A stretch of DNA of 18,046 bases from JAHWKS01 sp964458385 (GTDB lineage Bacteria > Planctomycetota > Planctomycetia > Pirellulales > Pirellulaceae), in assembly GCA_964458385.1 (NCBI GenBank), contig CAYWIS010000125.1:1-18046 (forward strand). The letters run 5' to 3'. Made by a program: the position numbers and the translations under genes. Positions 14,298 through 18,046 of this stretch are shown here, piece after piece. The notes under the pieces were generated by a model. The model saw only the letters and a program-made list of their open reading frames with translations. It was not told the DNA's origin and ran no database searches. Position 1 is the first letter of the stretch. Each line of letters starts with the position of its first letter.

Positions 14298-14341
14298 TTG
14301 CGGCTTGGAAGCCGATCTGTAGAATAAGGATAAACATATCC
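14298..14341 (+). promoter_or_regulatory. Candidate nnrS-norB promoter with an overlapping operator
   Basis: TTGCGG (14298-14303) and TAGAAT (14320-14325) are 16 bases apart. Three bases after the -10 element begins the inverted repeat GGATA-AACA-TATCC (14328-14341), which covers the expected start site near 14332. This is where a repressor such as NsrR would block transcription. The sequence is not a close copy of the enterobacterial NsrR site, so the match to NsrR is inferred from position only. Confidence 0.4.
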
Positions 14342-14368
14342 AATTTTCCTGAATTAAGGGCCTGTCCT

Positions 14369-16228
14369 ATGATCGCCCCAGCTGTTTGGCCGGCTGAGGA
14401 TACCTTGATTCCCGATCTCCTGCGGCGTTCGCCGCAACTCCGTCCAGTGTTGGATCGATACGGATTGCGTGGCTGCGGCGGAGAACTTGGACCTTACGAA
14501 ACGCTTGGGTTCTTTGCCCGCGCGCATGGCGTACCGCTTGCCCAATTGCTGGATGAACTGCGAACTCGTTTAATTCGCAACGAGGTTCCCCAAAGAACAC
14601 CAGCCGTCCCGCGACCGTCGCTGGGCGACGCCATCTATCGCCCGTTCTTCAAAGCAGGAATCGCGGTGATCTTGACCGTCGGCGCTGCATGGGGCGCGTG
14701 GCTGTTATTGACAATTGCTTGGCACGGATCGTTCACAGCGGCGGGAATCCATCATGTGAACGCGCATGGCCACGCCCAGATCTTTGGTTGGATTGGCCTG
14801 TTTGTGATGGGCTTCGCCTATCAGGCCTTTCCACGATTTAAGCATGCCGAGTTGTGGCGCCCACAACTGGCGTACGCTACGCTGGCGATGATGCTCGGAG
14901 GGCTCGTCGTCCGATCGGCGGTGCAGCCGCTGGCAGGCGCTGGCGCCTGGGTGTGGTGGTTGGCTGTTATCGCTTCCACACTGGAAACCGCGGCCGTGGT
15001 GCTGTTCGTCGCCATTCTCGCCATGACTTGGCGACGCAGTGGCAAGGCGCTTACGGGATACGACTACTACATCCTTACAGCGCTCGTGTGGTTTGTGGTG
15101 CAGGCCGTCTACGAAAGCGTTTACCTGACCGCCACGCTCACGGCCGAAGGCGGGCAGCTAATGGCGCTCGTGTCGACCTGGCAGGCGCCGCTGCGCGATG
15201 TGCAGATTCACGGCTTTGCCCTCTTGATGGTGCTGGGAGTCAGCCAGCGCATCTTTCATCATTTCTACGACCTGCCCGAGCCAAGCATGCGTCTGAGCCT
15301 GGCGCTCTTGCCGGTCTTGAACCTGGCCGTGATAGGCGAAGTGGTAGGGTTGTTGCTGATGCGCACCAGCGGTCCCCTAGGGGCTGGGTTGTGGTATGGG
15401 TCCGTACTTGCGCTGCTGATCGCCACCGCGGCGCTCGTCGCCAACTGGCGAATCTATTCGCCCGCCGCCGATGCCGATCGCAGCCTCAAATTCCTTCGCA
15501 CCGCGTATGGTTGGCTGTTTATCTCGCTGGGCATGTTGGCGGCGCTGCCGGTGTATCAACACGGGCTCCTAGCCTGGCTGGCGCCAAACAGCGAGGCGGC
15601 CCAACTAGGATTTTCGCACGCCTACTACGGCGCCACCCGGCATGCGATTACTGTCGGCTTCTTGAGCCTGATGATTGTGGGAGTTGCGGCCAAGGTGACG
15701 CCAACGCTGGGAGGATTCACCCCGCGGGCGTTAACTTCGTTATGGGCGCCCTTTTTGCTGATCAACCTGGGCTGCGCTCTGCGTGTCGTGGGACAAACCC
15801 TGACCGATTTCGCTCCGGCCGCGTTTCCTGTCGCGGGGGTTAGCGGCCTGTTGGAGGTGACGGGCCTGGCGATCTGGGGAGCTCATCTATGGCGAGTGAT
15901 GAACGGCCGCGTGAGTTCCTCCAGCGCCGTCGCGGCGGCGCCTGCTCCGGGCGCGCCCGTGGAGCGGCATCATACCGTTGGCGCTGTTCTCGAGGCGCGT
16001 CCCGAACTGCTCAACGTGTTTCTCGATCATGGCTTTACTTTGGCGGCTCGGCCCCATCTACGCCAGACCATCGCTCGTGTGGTGACCATCGAACAGGCGT
16101 GCCGGCGCCTGGGGGTGGACCCAATGGAATTCCTGGCGGCGCTCAACGCTCAGTCGCCATCGTGTTCGGCAAGTTCGACAACCTTGATCCCGCGCGAGGC
16201 CCTGACCATCGCCCCACGGCGCGCCTGA
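14369..16228 (+). CDS. nnrS: NnrS-family haem-copper membrane protein with DUF1858-like domains at both ends
   Basis: A 619-residue protein. Residues about 12-70 form a DUF1858/ScdA-N-like domain with a C-G-G motif (RYGLRGCGG, C36). Residues 85-512 are a twelve-helix-type NnrS core. Its conserved histidine segments are HVNAHGHAQIFGWIGLFVMG (129-148), QIHGFALLMVLGVSQRIFHH (279-298) and GATRHAITVGFLSLMIVGVA (421-440), candidates for haem and metal binding. Residues about 535-592 form a second DUF1858-like domain lacking cysteine (LDHGFTLAARPHLRQTIAR, then TIEQACRRLGV). NnrS relieves nitrosative stress and accompanies NO and nitrite reductases; its exact activity is unsettled. The ATG at 14369 has AAGGG eight bases upstream. 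qNorB follows 155 bases later. The core family is well supported; the two end domains are read from short motifs. Confidence 0.87.
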   Translation: MIAPAVWPAEDTLIPDLLRRSPQLRPVLDRYGLRGCGGELGPYETLGFFARAHGVPLAQLLDELRTRLIRNEVPQRTPAVPRPSLGDAIYRPFFKAGIAVILTVGAAWGAWLLLTIAWHGSFTAAGIHHVNAHGHAQIFGWIGLFVMGFAYQAFPRFKHAELWRPQLAYATLAMMLGGLVVRSAVQPLAGAGAWVWWLAVIASTLETAAVVLFVAILAMTWRRSGKALTGYDYYILTALVWFVVQAVYESVYLTATLTAEGGQLMALVSTWQAPLRDVQIHGFALLMVLGVSQRIFHHFYDLPEPSMRLSLALLPVLNLAVIGEVVGLLLMRTSGPLGAGLWYGSVLALLIATAALVANWRIYSPAADADRSLKFLRTAYGWLFISLGMLAALPVYQHGLLAWLAPNSEAAQLGFSHAYYGATRHAITVGFLSLMIVGVAAKVTPTLGGFTPRALTSLWAPFLLINLGCALRVVGQTLTDFAPAAFPVAGVSGLLEVTGLAIWGAHLWRVMNGRVSSSSAVAAAPAPGAPVERHHTVGAVLEARPELLNVFLDHGFTLAARPHLRQTIARVVTIEQACRRLGVDPMEFLAALNAQSPSCSASSTTLIPREALTIAPRRA

Positions 16229-16281
16229 TCGGCGTCGCGCGGTTGTGTTTCCCTATTCGCTTTTGTTGACGGCGTTTCCTT

Positions 16282-16308
16282 CGGCGCCCTGGGAGTTTTG
16301 CGGCGCCG
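16282..16308 (+). other. Stem-loop between nnrS and norB
   Basis: CGGCGCC (16282-16288) and GGCGCCG (16302-16308) form a seven-base-pair GC-rich stem with a 13-base loop, followed by GGTTTTGG. It may reduce read-through or protect an mRNA end, so norB could be partly uncoupled from nnrS. It lacks a proper U-run and is not called a terminator. Confidence 0.3.
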
Positions 16309-16383
16309 GGTTTTGGCGTTCTCGTTGGCAATGACTTTTGCAACCCCCCGTGCGTTTCCCCTGAATCCCGTTAAGGAGCAATC

Positions 16384-18046
16384 ATGCGTTACACCCGGCT
16401 TTGGATCGGCTTTTTCCTGGTCGTAGCCAGCTCATTCGCCGTGCTGGGTTACTATGGAACAGAAATCTATCGCCTGGCGCCGCCAATCCCTGATCAGGTG
16501 ACGACCGACGACGGCCAAGTGGTGTTCACCGGCGATCAGATTCGCGATGGGCAGAATGTGTGGCAATCGATGGGCGGGCAGGAGGTCGGCTCGATTTGGG
16601 GCCACGGCGCCTATGTGGCGCCCGACTGGTCCGCCGACTGGCTGCATCGCGAGGCCGTTTGGATTCTCGATCGCTGGGCGCAAGACGAGCATAGCCGCCC
16701 CTTTGCCGAACTCGACGAAGAGCGGCAGGCGGCGTTAAAGGCTCGCCTCAAAAAGGAGCTGCGAACCAACCGCTTCGATCCCGAAACGCGAGTGCTGACC
16801 ATCTCTCCCCTTCGGGCCGAAGCCATTGCTGCTGTGGGCCAGCATTACACCGCGCTGTTTAGCGACGATCCGAACATGGTCGAACTGCGCGACGCCTACG
16901 CCATTCCCGCCAACACGGTGAAAGGCGAAGAGCGGCTGAAGGCGCTTAACGCATTCTTCTTCTGGACCGCGTGGGCGTGCGTTACGAACCGCCCGGCGGA
17001 ATCTGGTCAGGCCCAGACGAACATCAGCTATACCCAGAACTGGCCGTCCGAGGAGTTAGTGGGCAACGCGCCCACAGGCTCCATCGTGGTGTGGTCGGTC
17101 ATCAGCTTTGTGTTGTTGCTGGCCGGCATTGGCGCGCTGGCGTGGTACTTTGCGACCCAGCGTGGCAAAGGGGAAGAGGAGCATGTCGAGTTCCCCGCGG
17201 CCGACCCGCTGCTGGCGCTGACTCCCACGCCATCGATGAAGGCCACGCTGAAGTACTTTTGGGTCGTAGCGCTGTTGCTGGTCCTGCAAGTAGGACTGGG
17301 CGCGGTGACTGCACACTATGGCGTGGAAGGATCGGGTTTCTATGGCATCCCGCTGGATCAATGGCTCCCTTACTCGGTCACGCGCACCTGGCATACGCAA
17401 CTGGGTATCTTCTGGATCGCCACGGCGTGGCTGGCGACGGGTTTGTTCATGGCGCCGGCGGTGTCGGGTTACGAGCCGAAATACCAGCGTTTGGGCGTCA
17501 ATGTGCTTTTTGTGTGCTTGCTGGTGATCGTGGGCGGCTCGATGTTCGGCCAATGGCTGGGCGTGCAACAAAAACTGGGGCATGGCGTGAACTTCTGGTT
17601 CGGGCACCAGGGGCTTGAGTATGTGGACCTGGGGCGTTTCTGGCAAATCTTTCTCTTTGCCGGACTGTTCATCTGGTTGGGGCTGATGACCCGGGCCATG
17701 TGGCCTGCGTTCCGTCAGCGTGAGGAAGGTCGGCACTTGCTGGCGATGTTTTTGATTTCGTCGCTGGCCATCGCCGTGTTCTACGGGGCGGGCCTCATGT
17801 GGGGCCGGCACACCAACCTGGCCGTGATCGAGTACTGGCGGTGGTGGGTGGTTCACCTGTGGGTGGAAGGTTTCTTTGAGGTCTTCGCCACGGTGGTGAT
17901 CGCTTTCTTGTTTACCCGCATGGGATTGCTTCGGGCCTCCACGGCCACGGCGGCGGTGCTGTTCTCCACGATTATCTTCCTCTCGGGCGGGATCATCGGC
18001 ACCTTCCACCACCTGTACTTCACCGGCACGCCGACGGCGGTGCTGG
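16384..18046 (+). CDS. norB: Quinol-dependent nitric oxide reductase (qNorB/NorZ), 5' part (3' end outside window)
   Basis: Integral-membrane haem-copper-oxidase relative that reduces two NO to N2O using quinol. The ATG at 16384 follows a strong AAGGAG (16373-16378) with a five-base spacer; 554 codons are open to the window end. An N-terminal membrane helix (about 8-24) anchors a roughly 200-residue extracytoplasmic domain with GQNVWQSMGGQEVGSIWGHG (57-75). This is the cytochrome-c-like region fused in quinol-type enzymes; it has no CxxCH, which separates qNorB from cNorB. A second anchor at about 233-257 leads to the catalytic domain. H337 (TRTWHTQLG) is the expected low-spin haem ligand, H491 with E495 (VVHLWVEGFFEV) and H542/H543 (TFHHLYF) are the expected FeB-site residues. 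The haem b3 ligand would lie beyond the window. Context with NsrR and NnrS supports NO detoxification or denitrification. Confidence 0.96.
   Translation, partial: MRYTRLWIGFFLVVASSFAVLGYYGTEIYRLAPPIPDQVTTDDGQVVFTGDQIRDGQNVWQSMGGQEVGSIWGHGAYVAPDWSADWLHREAVWILDRWAQDEHSRPFAELDEERQAALKARLKKELRTNRFDPETRVLTISPLRAEAIAAVGQHYTALFSDDPNMVELRDAYAIPANTVKGEERLKALNAFFFWTAWACVTNRPAESGQAQTNISYTQNWPSEELVGNAPTGSIVVWSVISFVLLLAGIGALAWYFATQRGKGEEEHVEFPAADPLLALTPTPSMKATLKYFWVVALLLVLQVGLGAVTAHYGVEGSGFYGIPLDQWLPYSVTRTWHTQLGIFWIATAWLATGLFMAPAVSGYEPKYQRLGVNVLFVCLLVIVGGSMFGQWLGVQQKLGHGVNFWFGHQGLEYVDLGRFWQIFLFAGLFIWLGLMTRAMWPAFRQREEGRHLLAMFLISSLAIAVFYGAGLMWGRHTNLAVIEYWRWWVVHLWVEGFFEVFATVVIAFLFTRMGLLRASTATAAVLFSTIIFLSGGIIGTFHHLYFTGTPTAVL

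Noticed and set aside
14854..15843. 329-codon plus-strand open frame inside nnrS
   Set aside because: It lies entirely within the NnrS coding region in another frame. Its product is Arg/Gly-rich without hydrophobic segments, while the nnrS frame gives membrane helices and conserved histidines.
16971..17618. 215-codon plus-strand open frame inside norB
   Set aside because: It is an out-of-frame shadow of qNorB, whose own frame carries the conserved haem and metal ligands.
1..18046. CRISPR arrays, tRNA or rRNA genes, insertion sequences and prophage genes
   Set aside because: I looked for them and saw no regularly spaced repeats, cloverleaf-like sequences, transposase motifs or phage genes.

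Overview
The window is GC-rich bacterial chromosome and most likely comes from a planctomycete. The best taxonomic clue is the damaged gene at 2005-3478. It combines a small HxxxCxxC zinc-finger-like N-terminus, a Hanks-type Ser/Thr kinase and WD40-like repeats, an architecture typical of Planctomycetota. The high-GC codon usage and the very large duplicated FtsX permease agree with this. The assignment is an inference; there is no rRNA gene to test it. Two runs of exactly ten N (2129-2138 and 8921-8930) are assembly placeholders, and both fall inside genes.

Layout. 1-345 is the 3' end of an SppA-like S49 peptidase. 701-1753 is rlmN, the 23S rRNA A2503 methyltransferase. 2005-3478 is a broken zinc-finger/kinase/WD40 gene that has lost the kinase catalytic core. 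A small HIT-family protein follows (3515-3910). 4225-8524 is an ABC exporter: a LolD/MacB-type ATPase and a 1171-residue FtsX-type permease. 8716-10795 is an unusual fusion of a D-2-hydroxyacid dehydrogenase with a Gfo/Idh/MocA oxidoreductase. 10937-11824 encodes a membrane protein that looks like a voltage-sensor domain without a pore, ending in a coiled coil. 11870-12838 is a stand-alone RlmK-like 23S rRNA methyltransferase. A long stem-loop at 12887-12945 separates it from the convergent genes that follow.

12979-18046 is a nitric oxide response and detoxification locus. On the minus strand lie an NsrR-type Rrf2 regulator and a secreted c-type haem protein of the Tll0287-like/DUF3365 type. 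Divergently, on the plus strand, lie an NnrS-like membrane protein carrying a DUF1858/ScdA-like domain at each end, and a quinol-dependent nitric oxide reductase (qNorB) that runs off the window. The roughly 300-base divergent intergenic region (14070-14368) holds candidate promoters for both directions. A palindrome sits over the predicted nnrS start site, and the nsrR message is probably leaderless. The proposed logic is that NO damages the NsrR Fe-S cluster, relieves repression, and raises qNorB and NnrS.

The most interesting items are the pore-less voltage-sensor-like protein, the double-oxidoreductase fusion, the three-part NnrS protein with its associated haem protein, and the truncated kinase. 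All functions are read from sequence motifs alone; no database search was possible.
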